Positions 17,203-27,793 are shown, counted from the first letter of the stretch. The stretch is DNA of 64,000 nucleotides from Nilaparvata lugens (GCF_014356525.2 NC_052506.1:14320783-14384782); one strand, 5' to 3'. Numbers and translations: made by a program. The notes: generated by a model not told the origin, from the letters alone.

Positions 17203-19735
17203 GAACGTTTGTTTTAATTTCTAAGACGAAATCTATCCATTGTAAAGACTGGTCAAGGATTGAATGAATATTGAATTGAATTGTATAAAAATTTTAATAT
17301 CTGCCATAATTATGCAAATTTTATGTTTATATTCTTTATAACTTACATTATTAGTATTCTTCCAAATGTATACATTACATAGCCTTGAAAGTAATAATGC
17401 AAAGCTTATTATTCAGTTCATTCAGTTATATTTTTTCCTAGTTACTGGATTTACATTTGCAATTCAATCATAACTTCTGCCATGATTATGCAACGTTTGT
17501 GGCTATATTCTTCAGAATTAACAGTATTAGTATTCTCTAGAATATTTATTAATTTGTGGGTACAATCACAAATCATATAAATATGATTGGGAAGGAACAA
17601 CAGGCTTGGCCCAAAACTATTCCATCTAAAATATATACATCTCATAGTCTTAGAATTGATAATGTAAAGCTCATATTTCTGTTTAATAATGAATATTATT
17701 TTATATGAGTTGAGCATACTTTGATACTAATTTTTTTTTGTCTTTTCACAGATTCTACTGAAATGGAGTGAAGAGGATTAAAAGACAGCGAGATTGAAAG
17801 AATACTGGTGGACGAAATACCTTCTGACTCTGAATCGGTGATCGATGATGACCCTGATTTTGACCCAAATGAACATATGGATGGAGTTATTGCAGAAGAT
17901 GATGCTGAAGACGACCAAGGTGAGCAACATGGTGATATAACAGCTGCAGAAGATGAACAACAAGCTGACTTGGCGGCTGAAGGTGAGCACAGGCATCAAG
18001 CTATTTTGGAGCCCATTTGGACAAACAATGTTGATAATTTGCAACCAGCAGAAGAATTTCATGAATATACTGGTCCTAGTCAGAAAATCATGGATATGGA
18101 TCATGAAACTCCTGTGAAAATGTTTAGTTCATTGTTTACTGATGAACTTTTTACACAATTTGGGAAAAATTTTGTTCCAACCACTGTCAATGAAATGAAG
18201 ACATTCATAGGAATAAATATTCTAATGGGGATAAAACGCTACCCATCCTACAGAGACTATTGGTCCAGTGCCCCCGAATTGAATGATGAGTATATTTCAA
18301 GTCTCATGACGGTAAACCGATTTGGATGGCTTCTTAGTAACATCCATCTGAATGATAATGCAGTAAAAGAGGATCTGCTGATTATGATAAATTGTATAAA
18401 GTAAGACCATTTTTGAACTCGTTGTCTGAGAAGCATAAACATTCAAAGAAGCATATAATCCTGGAAAAGTGATGGCTGTTGATGAGGCAATGATAAAATT
18501 CAAAGGTAGGAGTTCCCTCAAGCAATATATGAAGGACAAGCCCATAAAAAAGGTGCACAAAATGGATATAATTTTAAATTTGAAGTGTATACAGGGAAAA
18601 CAGCAATGTTGTGGAGAAAAACCTTGGGGCTCGAGTTGTACTCAGCTTGACGGACGAATTCTCAGGTTTTGATAATTATTTCAATAGTTATAACTTGATG
18701 ATGCAACTTCTTGAAAAGAAATTCTATGCATGTGGCACTGTCCAGGCAAACCGAACGCATCTTCCAATGTTGAAAGCAGACAAAATGCTGGCCAGAGGTG
18801 AAATTGACTGGAAAATAAGTAACTCTGGGATTTCAATGATGAAGTGGAAGGATAAAAGGTGTGTCAATTTACTGTCGAATTTCCACAACCCTGCACAGGC
18901 GACTACAGTACCCAGGAAAGAGGAAGATGGGATTGTGAATAAAATCCTGAAGCTCTGAAGGACTACAATTGTCACATGAACAAGGTCAATATGTTCGATC
19001 AGATGAAGAAATACTATTCTATTGATAGAAAGAGTAAGAAGTGGTGGCACAGGATATTCTGGCATTTTATTGATGCATCAATAATAAATGCTTTTATAAT
19101 ATGGACCGAGTTGGGAATTGAGAAGAAAACATTGAAAGATTTTCGGAGGGAGATCTCTTTGGGATTGGTCCTTCAATCAAGGCATCTGATCAATCGTCAC
19201 ATCGTCGTTCATCAAAAAGTGTAGTGGAGTTGAAGAAACAAAAACCTTCAGTCCCACAGGATGTGAGAACTCATGCTTCAGAGCACCAGCCTGAACGAGG
19301 GACATATCGTCAATGTGCCCTTTGCAGCACTAAAGTGAGATCAATGTGGCTATGCTCGGTTTGTAAGGTCCCATTGTGTCTTCGAGGAACAAAAAACTGT
19401 TTTGACTTATTTCATAGGAGATGAAAAGTTACATTGTTTTGAGTATAAGTAATCTCTCAATAATTATCATCAGTAATAATTGAGTGTACAGTATAATAAT
19501 GGTGAGTCAAGTTGAGTTCTTTTATTTTTAAATTAAATTTCATTTGAAAAAGTTTTTTATTTAATTATTCTATGAGTTGCACCCTCTCCAATATCAGGAT
19601 TGATCACTAATATCAGTGATATATATTTTTGAACTTGTTCTTATATGAAATTTCATAGGTGGTACTTTTTATGTACCATCTCTAGAGACCGGCAGTTCAT
19701 GCATGGTGGTATATGGGATACCACCCATTTGCATA
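17203..19735 (+). pseudogene. piggyBac family A, copy 2: nearly full transposase with several breaks
   Basis: After an acceptor (TCTTTTCACAG near 17750) the exon encodes the acidic domain (17808 onward) and continues into INILMGIKRYPSYRDYWSS. Frameshifts near 18400, 18590, 18950 and 19215 split the rest, but all landmarks are legible: catalytic Asp 1 in VDEAMIKFKGR (18480), Asp 2 in FDNYFNSYNLMMQLL (18660), Asp 3 in NMFDQMKKYY (18990), the WWHRIFWHFIDAS block, and the C-terminal Cys-rich domain CALCSTKVRSMWLCSVCKVP (19315-19375). The 5' flank 17203-17760 repeats 9607-10160, so the true 5' end is missing. The right end has two palindromes (19658-19680 and 19705-19725). Confidence 0.75.
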
Positions 19736-19839
19736 AATCCTGGCTAGTGAAAAAAAATTCACACCATATTATCATTTATTAAGGTCACTAGACATAGAAT
19801 AAATACGTAGTTATTTCAAGAAAAAACCTCACCAAAAAT

Positions 19840-20168
19840 TTCTGTGCATCAAAGAGTTATGATAAAGATTTCGAAATTAGTACTCCTTCATTGAAAAAAC
19901 CTAGAGTAATTATATATAATGTATCTAAAGAATTGAGCCAGAGTGATTTAAGTCTAGAAATTTTCAACAGGAATTTCTCAAAACCAGTAAATAAAGAAAA
20001 ATTTGATAAAGAATTCAAATTGGTAAAAAAGAGTGAGAGTACACCCATTGGGTAAGTAATCGAATGTCCTCCTGATATTCGACGAGAAAAAATAATTAAT
20101 AAGGGACGAATCTATGTAGATTGGACCTCTTGTCGAGTCAAATATTACACATCAGTAATAATGATGTA
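19840..20168 (+). pseudogene. LINE ORF1 Gag-like fragment
   Basis: Reads KPRVIIYNVSKELSQSDLSL, then about 40 residues on CPPDIRRKIINKGRIYVDWT and SCRVKYY; the order PRVIIYNV ... IYVDW.SCRV is the RNA-recognition-like part of Jockey/I/R1 LINE ORF1 proteins that lies C-terminal to the RGGG block seen at 12110. One in-frame TAA lies at about 20053. No zinc knuckles are visible downstream before the BESS-gene copy begins at 20216. Confidence 0.6.
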
Positions 20169-20215
20169 ATATTATTTATTACTATATTTGAGTGTGTTTT
20201 TTGAGAAATACATTT

Positions 20216-20660
20216 GAATTTGAGTACTAGTGCACTCAAAGTAGAGTCCTTCTGACCACCTGAGTGGAATCTATTAGAAGAATCGCCTAATAGAACTAGG
20301 GGGTCGAAAATTGTCTACAATCTTTTCCTTCTATAACCTCTCCTTGACTGGACTAGAAGTACAGCTGACAGTTTAGATGACACACTTGCAGCTGAAAATC
20401 CAGAAGCGTTGAACGAAGAATTCAATGAAGAGGTGGTCACTGAATTCATTGAACCAAGAATTGTCCAGGAACTGAGAGAATAGCAAGTAAGAAACGACGA
20501 AAGACTGATGACCTTGAAATCTAATGTTGAATGCCCTGAAGCAGCCGGAACAGCATTTATAGAATTCAATATGTCATTTCTGTACAGCTTTTTGCCGTAT
20601 TTGAATACATTCGACGAACCTGGCGAAATATTCAAACTATAATTGGTGCTTATGCCAATC
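20216..20660 (+). pseudogene. BESS-motif gene, copy 1
   Basis: Reads WTRSTADSLDDTLAAENPEA, then an acidic stretch, a TAG, and after frameshifts MSFLYSFLPYLNTFD. The last part resembles the BESS motif (a short helical protein-interaction motif found with MADF domains in insect proteins and in PIF/Harbinger accessory proteins). Three paralogues lie at 22608, 23498 and 29826. The (E/F)NEE stretch here is short; in the 23.5-kb copy it has exploded into a long repeat. Confidence 0.5.
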
Positions 20661-20699
20661 TTTTATCGTAGCCATTGAAGTCTAGTTTCACTGGACAAT

Positions 20700-21160
20700 C
20701 ACAAAAGCTTACGTACTATGACAGCCTGAATGGAAGTGATGAGAAAATAATACTTGGCAGAAAACATGACTATTTAACATGGGAAGCCAAAAGAGTAGGC
20801 TATGGTGAGAGAAGGTGGTATGAAATGAGGGCCACGACAAATGAACGGATATGATTTGGTGTTTTCATGTGCAAGTTTATGGAGTTCCTAGCCAGACCAA
20901 AGGAGTTTAATTTCACCCAAGCAGATTTGCAACGGTTTCGGAAAGAAATCAAGCATGAAATAATGAATTGACGAAGAAAGCTGTAACACCGGTTAAAACT
21001 TAATGTCGAACATAAGGAAAATGACGTCAACCGCATTACCATAGGAATCACATTCCTATTTGAACCACAAAAATGCACATTTTGTGACCTGTTCTTTGAA
21101 GCGGCTGGTAAAAGTGAGGGTCTTGTAAACCATTCTCTGAGAGAGCATAACAAATATAAA
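20700..21160 (+). pseudogene. Possible R2-like LINE N-terminal region, zinc-finger part 1
   Basis: A frame with a few stops ends in CTFCDLFFEAAGKSEGLVNH followed by SLREHNKYK (21074-21160), a C2H2 zinc finger (C-x2-C-x15-H-x4-H). It breaks exactly where the TIR element at 21161 begins. The finger-plus-Myb fragment at 22085-22483 takes up on the other side of that element. Low-confidence grouping into one interrupted ORF. Confidence 0.35.
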
Positions 21161-22084
21161 GCCGGCTCCAGACATGCGTCATTCAGCAAGCAGCGAACTA
21201 TTTGTCTTGATATTATTTGCCGATTAACGAGCACACATCTACACACAAGCGTGGTTTTCCGAGCACTTGCTCGTTTTGGGAATAGCAAATACTCGTCAAC
21301 TGAATGTCATCTACTGTCAACATGAAACAGCTGTTATGTAGCTAAGGTGAACGTGATATTTTCGAGCTCAAAATTCAAGTGGTTTTATTCTGTATTTTGT
21401 GAATTTAAAGTTTGTTTCATGTTTTTACGGAAGTTTTACTATCAATCTATCCAAATGTAAAATTGTTTGTTTTATTCTAATCTATATTCTCAGATAGTGA
21501 TTTTTTACAAAATAATATCATACTGCAAGAAATTAAATATTTTCTACTTGTTTGATAATTGATTATTTGATATGATTTAACATTCATAGTTAGAGAATTA
21601 ATTAAAAACAATGAAAAATCTAATTTTGGAAAAATTGCACTTGACAGAACTCAAATCTTGTTTAGAAACATTCCTCAACTTAATGCCAACCTTACAAAAT
21701 TGGACTGGGTATTATTTTAGTTACCAAATTTAACCATCTGTTTCAGAGAGGTAGTATCTCTAGATTATAGTTCTATATTAACATATGGTATGTACATTTC
21801 ACATGAACATTCGTCCACTTTGATGTGTGCAAAAGTCCCACACCGACCGGGAAAACAACAAGCACGAATGTTCACTGCTTGCCGAATACCAAACATCCAT
21901 CCACACTACTCGTGATTCGGCAAGTATGCTAGGTGTTCGCCGAATGTCACATGTCTGGAGCCGGCTAAATCAACGAGCACGAATGTTCGCTGCTTGCTGA
22001 ATAGACAAACATCCATCCACACTACTAGCCATTCGGCGAGTCGCTGCTCGGTGTTTGGGGAATGATGCATGTCTGGAGCCGGCT
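21161..22084. mobile_element. Non-autonomous TIR element, about 924 bp
   Basis: Left end AGCCGGCTCCAGACATGC at 21161 is matched in inverted orientation by GCATGTCTGGAGCCGGCT ending at 22084; identity continues inward through TCATTC. An extra copy of the right end lies at about 21951-21967, and the last 117 bp (21968-22084) are a diverged duplicate of the preceding block, each carrying AGCACGAATGTTC and CATCCATCCACACTACT. Flanks are TAA on the left and TAG on the right, a possible 3-bp target duplication with one change. No coding capacity. Superfamily not assigned. Confidence 0.6.
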
Positions 22085-22483
22085 TAGAATAACATATGCC
22101 GGCTTAGATACGAGCAATGTGGCAATGATAAATGTGCCACTTATCATGCAATATCGTGCCATGTACCACTATGTAATGGGCCGAAGATTTACACTGGTGA
22201 CTTCATCTGTGAGGAGAGGAACTGTGAAATGCGTTTCAATACGAATACAGGCTTGTCTCAGCATATCAAGCATTGTCATCCTGCGCGAAGAAATAAAATG
22301 ATACTAATTGAGGCAGCCAAGAAAAGACCTCCTGGTAAACCAAATTCCTGGACAGAGGATGAAGCGCAGTACCTTAAAGATTATCTTGCTAAAAAGGGAA
22401 ACCCCAAGAGCTACTCAATTGCTGTCGCTAATGCTATGAAAACCAAGACAGCCCAGCAGGTAAGGCAGCGCGCTAAGAAATAA
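22085..22483 (+). pseudogene. R2-like LINE N-terminal zinc finger and Myb fragment
   Basis: One frame reads CATYHAISCHVPLC, then a C2H2 finger beginning CEERNCEMRFNTNTGLSQHI and ending KHCHP (22205-22275), then a Myb-like stretch with WTEDEAQYLKDYL and KTAQQVRQRAKK ending in TAA at 22481. Two or three fingers followed by a Myb domain is the N-terminal layout of restriction-like-endonuclease LINEs of the R2 clade. No reverse transcriptase or endonuclease follows; sequence after 22490 is the BESS-gene flank. The assignment is inferred from layout; a host zinc-finger/SANT protein fragment is the alternative. Confidence 0.45.
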
Positions 22484-22607
22484 AGTAACAATCCTCTTTA
22501 TCCGATCAACAACCTTATCCACAACTAGTGCTTTTTTACAGTATCCAGTTTCAGTATATTTATTGTTTAGTATAATTTCAGATATTACATTCAATAGTAT
22601 GTATAGT

Positions 22608-23110
22608 GCACTCAAAGTAGAGTCCTCCTGGCCACCTGAGTTGATTCTATTAGAAGAATTGCCTATTCTTAGGCCCCCCTGAGGGGGTCGAAAATTGTCT
22701 ACAATCTTTTCCTTCTATAACCTTTCCTTGACTGGACTAGAGGTACAGCTGACAGTTTGGATGACACACTTGCAGCTGAAAATCCAGAAGCGTTGAACGA
22801 AGAATTCAATGAAGAAGTTTACCAAGAATTGTCCCAAGAACTGAGAGAATAGCGAATGAGAAAAGACAAAAGATTGATGACCTTGAAATCCAAATGCTGA
22901 AAGCCCTGCGGCAGCCGGAACAGAATCCAGATTGCAATACGTCATTTCTGTACAGCCTTTTGCCGTATTTGAATACATTCGATTTTCAAAAGAGCCTCCC
23001 AACTTCAAATAGTACAACTGGTGATGTTTTACAGACGTCAGTTGAACTCAATTTATTCAATATTCATGTTTTATCATCCATGTTGGAGCTCCTTCTGCCG
23101 CAAAGTAACA
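22608..23110 (+). pseudogene. BESS-motif gene, copy 2
   Basis: Begins with a SALKVESSWPPELILLEELP-like stretch after a possible acceptor at about 22540, then the shared DSLDDTLAAENPEALNEEFN block, a stop, and ORF 22894-23139 with NTSFLYSLLPYLNTFDF (BESS-like). Frameshift and stops separate the blocks. The sequence 22700-22960 has close counterparts at 20320-20600 and 23590-23690. Confidence 0.5.
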
Positions 23111-23497
23111 TTTTCAACACTATGGTTTTTGGAAGGTAAATAGTGAAAGATTGGTGATCAGACATTTACTTGAAGCAAATCTCGATCATAGCGATTAGTA
23201 AACATTGCATGTAAGCGGTGGAGTCAGTCAACATAATTTTCCAATATTAGGAACAGAAAACACTCATCAAACAGTGGAGCATGAACGAGATTCACTCAAG
23301 TGAACATTGTTTGTGCATTTTCACAAACCATGGTGTATGGACCCTACTTTTAGTTCAAGTGAATTAGTGTTTTTTTATTTGTTGTGATTTTCTATAATCA
23401 ATAGAATTACATTATCAATATTAACCATGCTATTTTTACAGTATCCAGTTTTAGTATATTCATCGTTTAGTATAATTTCAGATATTACATTCAATAA

Positions 23498-24605
23498 TCA
23501 ATAGTATAGTGCACTCAAAGAAGAATCCTCCAAACCACCTGAGTGGATTCTATCAGAAGACTTGCCTATTGGAACTGGGGGTCGAAAATTATTTCCAATC
23601 TTTTCCCTCAATATCCTTGACTGGACAAGAAGTACAGCTGACAGTTTGGATGACACACTTGCAGCTGAAAATCCAAAAGCGTTGAATGAGGAATCCAATG
23701 AAGAATCTATTGAAGGATCTAATGAAGAATCCAATGAAGAATCTATTGAAGAATCTAATGAAGAATCTGATGAAGAATCTATTGAAGAATCCAATGAAGA
23801 ATCTATTGAAGAATCCAATGAAGAATCTATTGAAGAATCTATAGAAGAATCCAATGAAGAATCTATAGAAGAATCCAATGAAGAATCTATAGAACAATCT
23901 AATGAAGAATCTAATGAAGAACCTATTGAAGAATCTAATGAAGAATCCAATGACAAATCCACTGAAGAATCTATCGAAGAATCCAATGAAGAATCTATTG
24001 AAGAATCAAATGAAGAATCTATAGAAGAATCTAATGAAGAATCTATAGAAGAATCCAATGAAGAATCTAATGAAGAATCTATTGAAAAATCTAATGAAGA
24101 ATCCAATGACAAATCCAATGAAGAATCTATCGATGAATCCAATGAAGAATCTATCGAAGAATCCAATGAAGAATCTATAGAAGAATCCAATGAAGAATTC
24201 AATGGAGAATTCAATGAAGAATCTATTGAAGAATCCAATGAAGAATCCAATGAAGAATCTTATGAAGAATCCAATGAAGCATCCAATGAGAATCCAATGA
24301 AGAATCTAATGAAGAATTCAATGATGAATCCAATGAAGTATCTTTCACACAACCTCCTAACATTCAACCACCTTCTGAAGCTTCTCATACTCGAACTCAC
24401 TACCCTCAAACACACTACCTTCACAAAACCTACCACTTAACAACCTCCTTCCAAAGCTTCACACTCTCAAACTCTTCAGCAAACTACATTCTCAGACATG
24501 CCAGATCACATGCGCCACTGTATTCACGACCAATGAACGACCACTACAAGGCAGTCATGTTTAGTCGAGACAAGAGACGACTACAACACGGCGTCCTACA
24601 ATAAA
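23498..24605 (+). pseudogene. BESS-gene copy 3 carrying a giant (EESN/EESI)n repeat
   Basis: The open frame extends upstream of the first Met (23562) to about 23505, reading SALKEESSKPPEWILSEDLP, then DWTRSTADSLDDTLAAENPK. From 23690 to about 24290 it consists almost only of tetrapeptides EES[N/I] with rare DKS, EQS, EGS variants; the frame is never broken. A frameshift near 24290 ends the repeat register and the tail runs to 24440. Downstream (24346-24605) lies the same 3' segment as in copy 4 (QPPNIQPPSEAS in the other copy's frame). The BESS motif itself is missing, replaced by the repeat. Whether it is expressed is unknown. Confidence 0.5.
23690..24345. repeat. 12-bp minisatellite (GAAGAATCYAAT/GAAGAATCTATT)
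   Basis: About 50 tandem 12-bp units of two alternating types. Because the unit is a multiple of three, both strands stay open: plus gives Glu-Glu-Ser-Asn/Ile and minus gives Asp-Ser-Ser-Leu/Ile. Unit-level pairs (24 bp) are also recognisable, implying duplication of multi-unit blocks. Confidence 0.9.
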
Positions 24606-24727
24606 AATTGTTGATGGATGTGTTTCTAATCACCTATTCATTTCATAGAGCCACCATTGGAATTTGGACAGTTGATGTTTGATTATATGATCAAAATATG
24701 ATAATAATATGTGTGTAGCTAGCCTAA

Positions 24728-24906
24728 GGCTAGTTACATACACATCGATTTTTGGTCGTACGATATTTTACCGTCCTTATAAATCCTATTAGATTGAACA
24801 GATGATTTCAAACATATGATGTTTGCCAAGTTCCGTTTAATCTCATAGAATTCATAGTGACGACAAAATATCGTACGACCAAAAATCGATGTGTGTGTAA
24901 CTAGCC
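24728..24906. mobile_element. 179-bp Tourist-like MITE with TAA target duplication
   Basis: Starts GGCTAGTTACATACACATCG and ends CGATGTGTGTGTAACTAGCC; the inverted arms extend about 40 bp through TTTTTGGTCGTACGATATTTT. It is flanked by TAA (24725-24727 and 24907-24909). The duplicate segment at 30430 has one TAA and no insert, showing the empty site. A TAA duplication and TIR suggest mobilisation by a PIF/Harbinger transposase. Confidence 0.85.
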
Positions 24907-24910
24907 TAAG

Positions 24911-24960
24911 AGTACAGATTCAAGAAAGTAAATTTGGGAGGAGAAAATATAACTGGTGCC
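24911..24960 (+). pseudogene. 50-bp Merlin transposase fragment
   Basis: Reads RVQIEESKFGRRKYNWC, the start of the Merlin DDE domain seen at 13561 (RRVQIDESKFGQRKYNRG). The same fragment is at 30442-30495. Sequence identity ends at GTGCCG where the inverted-repeat element begins. Confidence 0.6.
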
Positions 24961-24961
24961 G

Positions 24962-25548
24962 TATGTAACTTATGCAAACTTATCCCACGTCAACCGCGAT
25001 CGGGTCGGGCTCGAACAAAATGGCCTACTGCTTCTGTGTTAAATCATAGGAGCGTTTTCGTTTATGCAAATTTTTCACTGTGGACCAAACTTCGTACGCG
25101 ATTGATTGCGGCAGCACTCCTTGAGAAGCAGTTTATCGGCCATCTGCAGGGAATTCTAGCCTCAAATATCTCACAGAAGAGCCAGCAGGCAACAGTCAAA
25201 GAAAAGATCGGGATTAATTAAAAAATGACTAGAAGGTTTAGTGAAGTTGATGATGGAAAATTGATTGAAAATATCAGAGAATACAGGATTTTATTTGATC
25301 ACAAACATCATGAATATAAACATAATCAAGAAAAACAAAATTTGGGAAAAGTCACGGCAGATAAAACTGTTGAGAGAGAAGAATAATTTTATTGTAGCCT
25401 TGGCTTAGGTTGGTGACATTGCGACCCAGCCGTGCAAACGAAAACGTTTCATCCGCAGTCGACCGCTGATTTTCAGCTATCTGAAATTGAGCCCGACCCA
25501 GTCGCGGTTGACATAGGATAATTTCGCATAAACGAAAACGTACCTTGA
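24962..25548 (+). mobile_element. Inverted-repeat element enclosing a MADF exon, copy 1
   Basis: Left arm TTATGCAAACTTATCCCACG followed by TCAACCGCGATCGGGTCGGG; right arm, inverted, carries CCCGACCCAGTCGCGGTTGA and TAGGATAATTTCGCATAA. A second inner inverted pair (CGTTTTCGTTTATGCAAA at 25046 and GTGCAAACGAAAACG at 25430) lies inside. The arms are about 45 bp with several mismatches. The enclosed sequence contains the MADF exon. Inferred to be a non-autonomous DNA transposon, perhaps PIF/Harbinger-related. Confidence 0.5.
25225..25386 (+). pseudogene. MADF-domain N-terminal exon, copy 1
   Basis: 53 codons from ATG to TAA: MTRRFSEVDDGKLIENIREY followed by RILFDHKHHEYKHNQEKQNL. The pattern LIE-x-IREY-x-LFD-x2-H-x2-YK is the first helix and turn of the MADF DNA-binding domain (Adf-1 type). 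The remaining two thirds of the domain are missing; an exon boundary or frameshift after QNLGK is likely. MADF and BESS usually occur in one protein, and BESS copies lie on both sides. Confidence 0.55.
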
Positions 25549-25559
25549 GGTAGGTAACA

Positions 25560-26590
25560 TATATTCGAAGAGAATTGAGTCACGTTTTCATGTGTATAGA
25601 AAATGGAATGAGTTAAGATTATATCATGTAATAATGTATTTGAATTCTATACAAAAAATATTTCAAAGTTTTGAAGGTTGTTATGTTGTAACTTTACACA
25701 TATAGCCAACAGCTATTATTTCAGTAACATAGCCTGGAAGAACTACAGTTTTTACATTAGTAGTGGTAGCCAGTCTGGGACACGGTAGGTCCATTATCTA
25801 AGAAACTTGATCTTTGGAAAAAGAAATGAAAACTAGAAGGGAAATACATTGGCGTGGTTCCAACAAGTCAATTCTTATCTATACTCTTCAGTTTGCAATG
25901 ATGATGTTTTTCCAAAAAATCTTAAATCGACCAATTCAGAGGTCGCTGCAGCTTTTTTATGTACATGCCTAACAAGCCTGTAGAATATGGGCTGGAAATG
26001 TATTCTATGTGTGATGCCAAAACTTTCTATGTTTTTTATTTTGTAACATAGTATGGTAAACAAGTTGCAAGGCCTTTTGGCACATCAAACAAAACAATTG
26101 ATGTTGTAAAGCGTTCAGTAGATCCAAAGGGCATCAATAGAAATTTGACAACAGGCAATTTCTATACATATTAGAGCTTGCAATGTACCTTGAAAAAATA
26201 ATAGATTCAATAGAGATTCAAAGGTATGCAGAAAGTCATGAAGAACGGCTCCACCAACACACGAACGTCGAAGCAATCCAGCTGCTAGACAACGGAGGGT
26301 TGGTGCGGAGACTGAAAAGAAGGGAACCATTTGAATTGGTGTGCAGTGAAAGTGGTGTCTAGTGAAAAAGCAGATCAGTGATTGAGTGAAATCTAGCTTC
26401 AGTAGTACAGTTAATAGATGTACATAATAATTATTAGTAGGTAGCAGTAAGAAATTCTAAAGAGAGTTTCACTGTAGTCCATATTATATACAATTAGTAA
26501 ATTAGGTTTGATAAAATTTGCTCATTAGTCTCAAGACTAGATAGCAATAGTAATGTGATAAAAAAAAAAAAAACTTTGCTGAGTACAGTG
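25560..26590. other. No gene recognised
   Basis: Duplicated at 31085-32115. A short open stretch 26205-26360 (RYAESHEERLHQHTNVEAIQ) is kept in both copies but matches nothing I know. A poly-A run ends near 26572. Confidence 0.4.
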
Positions 26591-26594
26591 AAAA

Positions 26595-26967
26595 AATGAG
26601 CCTGAGATACCACCTAAGTTTCTTCCTAATAAAAAAAGAGGAAAAGGATCATTTTTATTTGCATTTCAAGACAACTGCTATCATCTCATATTTCATGAAA
26701 AAAACACAAAACTGTTAGTCTTCAAGTTGACTATGCATGATAAAGGAGAAATCGACAAAGATACAGGGAATCTATCATACTAGATTACAAAAACACAAAA
26801 GGTGGAGTAGATCTAAAGTGTGCTAATTATAATACAACCAGAAAACCCAGCAAGAGATGGCCATCAGCTTTATTCTTTAGATTTCTTAACATGGCTGCTG
26901 TAAATTCTTTTGTAACCTCTGTAGCTAAAAATATCAACAATAAGAATGCCAAGAAAAAAGGATGGAT
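26595..26967 (+). pseudogene. piggyBac transposase C-terminal relic, copy 1
   Basis: Read across frameshifts: EIPPKFL, LVFK.TMHDKGEIDKDTGN, then ILDYKNTKGGVDLKCANYNT and TRKPSKRWPSALFFRFLNMA with AVNSFV. These are the catalytic Asp 3 region (TKGGVD) and the following RRWP/NSF helices of piggyBac. Cut at 26967. Confidence 0.65.
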
Positions 26968-27793
26968 TTTGCAAAACGGGGCGTAGTCGCAGTTTTTATT
27001 TTCTCATTTCTATAATCGAAAACGTTTTTTCAGACGAAATTAAACATTTCTAAATAAATTGAATGTATACTGGAAGTAAATCATTCACATAAAATATATG
27101 TCTCAAAATTGACATATAATCTATGTAAATTCACATAAATTATAGATATGATTATTTAAAAATAAGTTCTTGATGAATTTTAATTGCAGTAAGGCTAAAA
27201 CCGCTATGTTACTGATTTTTCATTGTTTCATAGCAATTTTATAGCCTATTCGTGAATGAATTGAATGTATACTGGAAGTAAATCATTCACATAAAATATA
27301 TGTCTCAAAATTGACATATAATCTATGTAAATTCACATAAATTATAGATATGATTATTTAAAAATGAGTTCTTGATGAATTTTAATTGTAGTAAGGGTAA
27401 AACCGCTATGTTACTGATTTTTCATTGTTTCATAGCAATTTCATAGCCTATTCGTGAATAAATTGAATGTATACTGGAAGTAAATCATTTACATATAATA
27501 TACGTCTCATAATTGATATATAATCTATGTAAATTCACATAAATTATAGATATGATTATTTAAAAATAAGTTCTTGATGAATTTTAATTGTAGTAGGGCT
27601 AAAACCGCTATGTTACTGATTTTTCATTGTTTCATAGCGATTTTATGGCCTATTCATCGATAAATTGTTCTAGACTTTAAACAGCTAGAGTCAGAAAATT
27701 AGCTTTGCAAAACGGGGCGTAGTCGCAGTTTTTATTTTCTCATTTCTATAATTGAAAACGTTTTTTCAGACGAAATTAAACATTTCTAAATAA
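26968..27793. repeat. Three 203-bp tandem units between two 86-bp direct repeats
   Basis: The stretch GCAAAACGGGGCGTAGTCGC plus the following 66 bp occurs at 26968-27053 and 27706-27793. Between them a unit starting AATTGAATGTATACTGGAAG occurs at about 27057, 27259 and 27461, each with CTAAAACCGCTATGTTACTG. A 'long direct repeat with internal tandem units' layout. Confidence 0.75.

Larger units (their letters stand above)
24346..26967 (+). repeat. Segmental duplication, copy 1 (partner 30073-32515)
   Basis: Starts at CACACAACCTCCTAA in both and continues colinear at about 97 percent identity by eye, offset 5727 bp at the start. Copy 1 differs by the 179-bp MITE at 24728 and a few 1-4 bp indels. 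Homology stops at GGATGGATTTT (26967), where copy 1 enters GCAAAACGGGGCG repeat sequence and copy 2 continues the piggyBac relic. Confidence 0.85.

Noticed and set aside
23498..24250. 250-aa minus-strand ORF of (Asp-Ser-Ser-Leu/Ile) repeats
   Set aside because: It is the antisense reading of the 12-bp minisatellite; the plus frame links to the BESS-gene paralogues and the minus frame does not.
24928..25221. 95-aa ORF present in both segmental duplicates (also 30463-30765)
   Set aside because: It spans the Merlin fragment and the left arm of the inverted-repeat element; conservation is explained by the recent duplication of DNA.
26115..26330. Minus-strand 71-aa ORF conserved at 31578-31871
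   Set aside because: Conserved only because the whole segment is duplicated; length differs between the copies.
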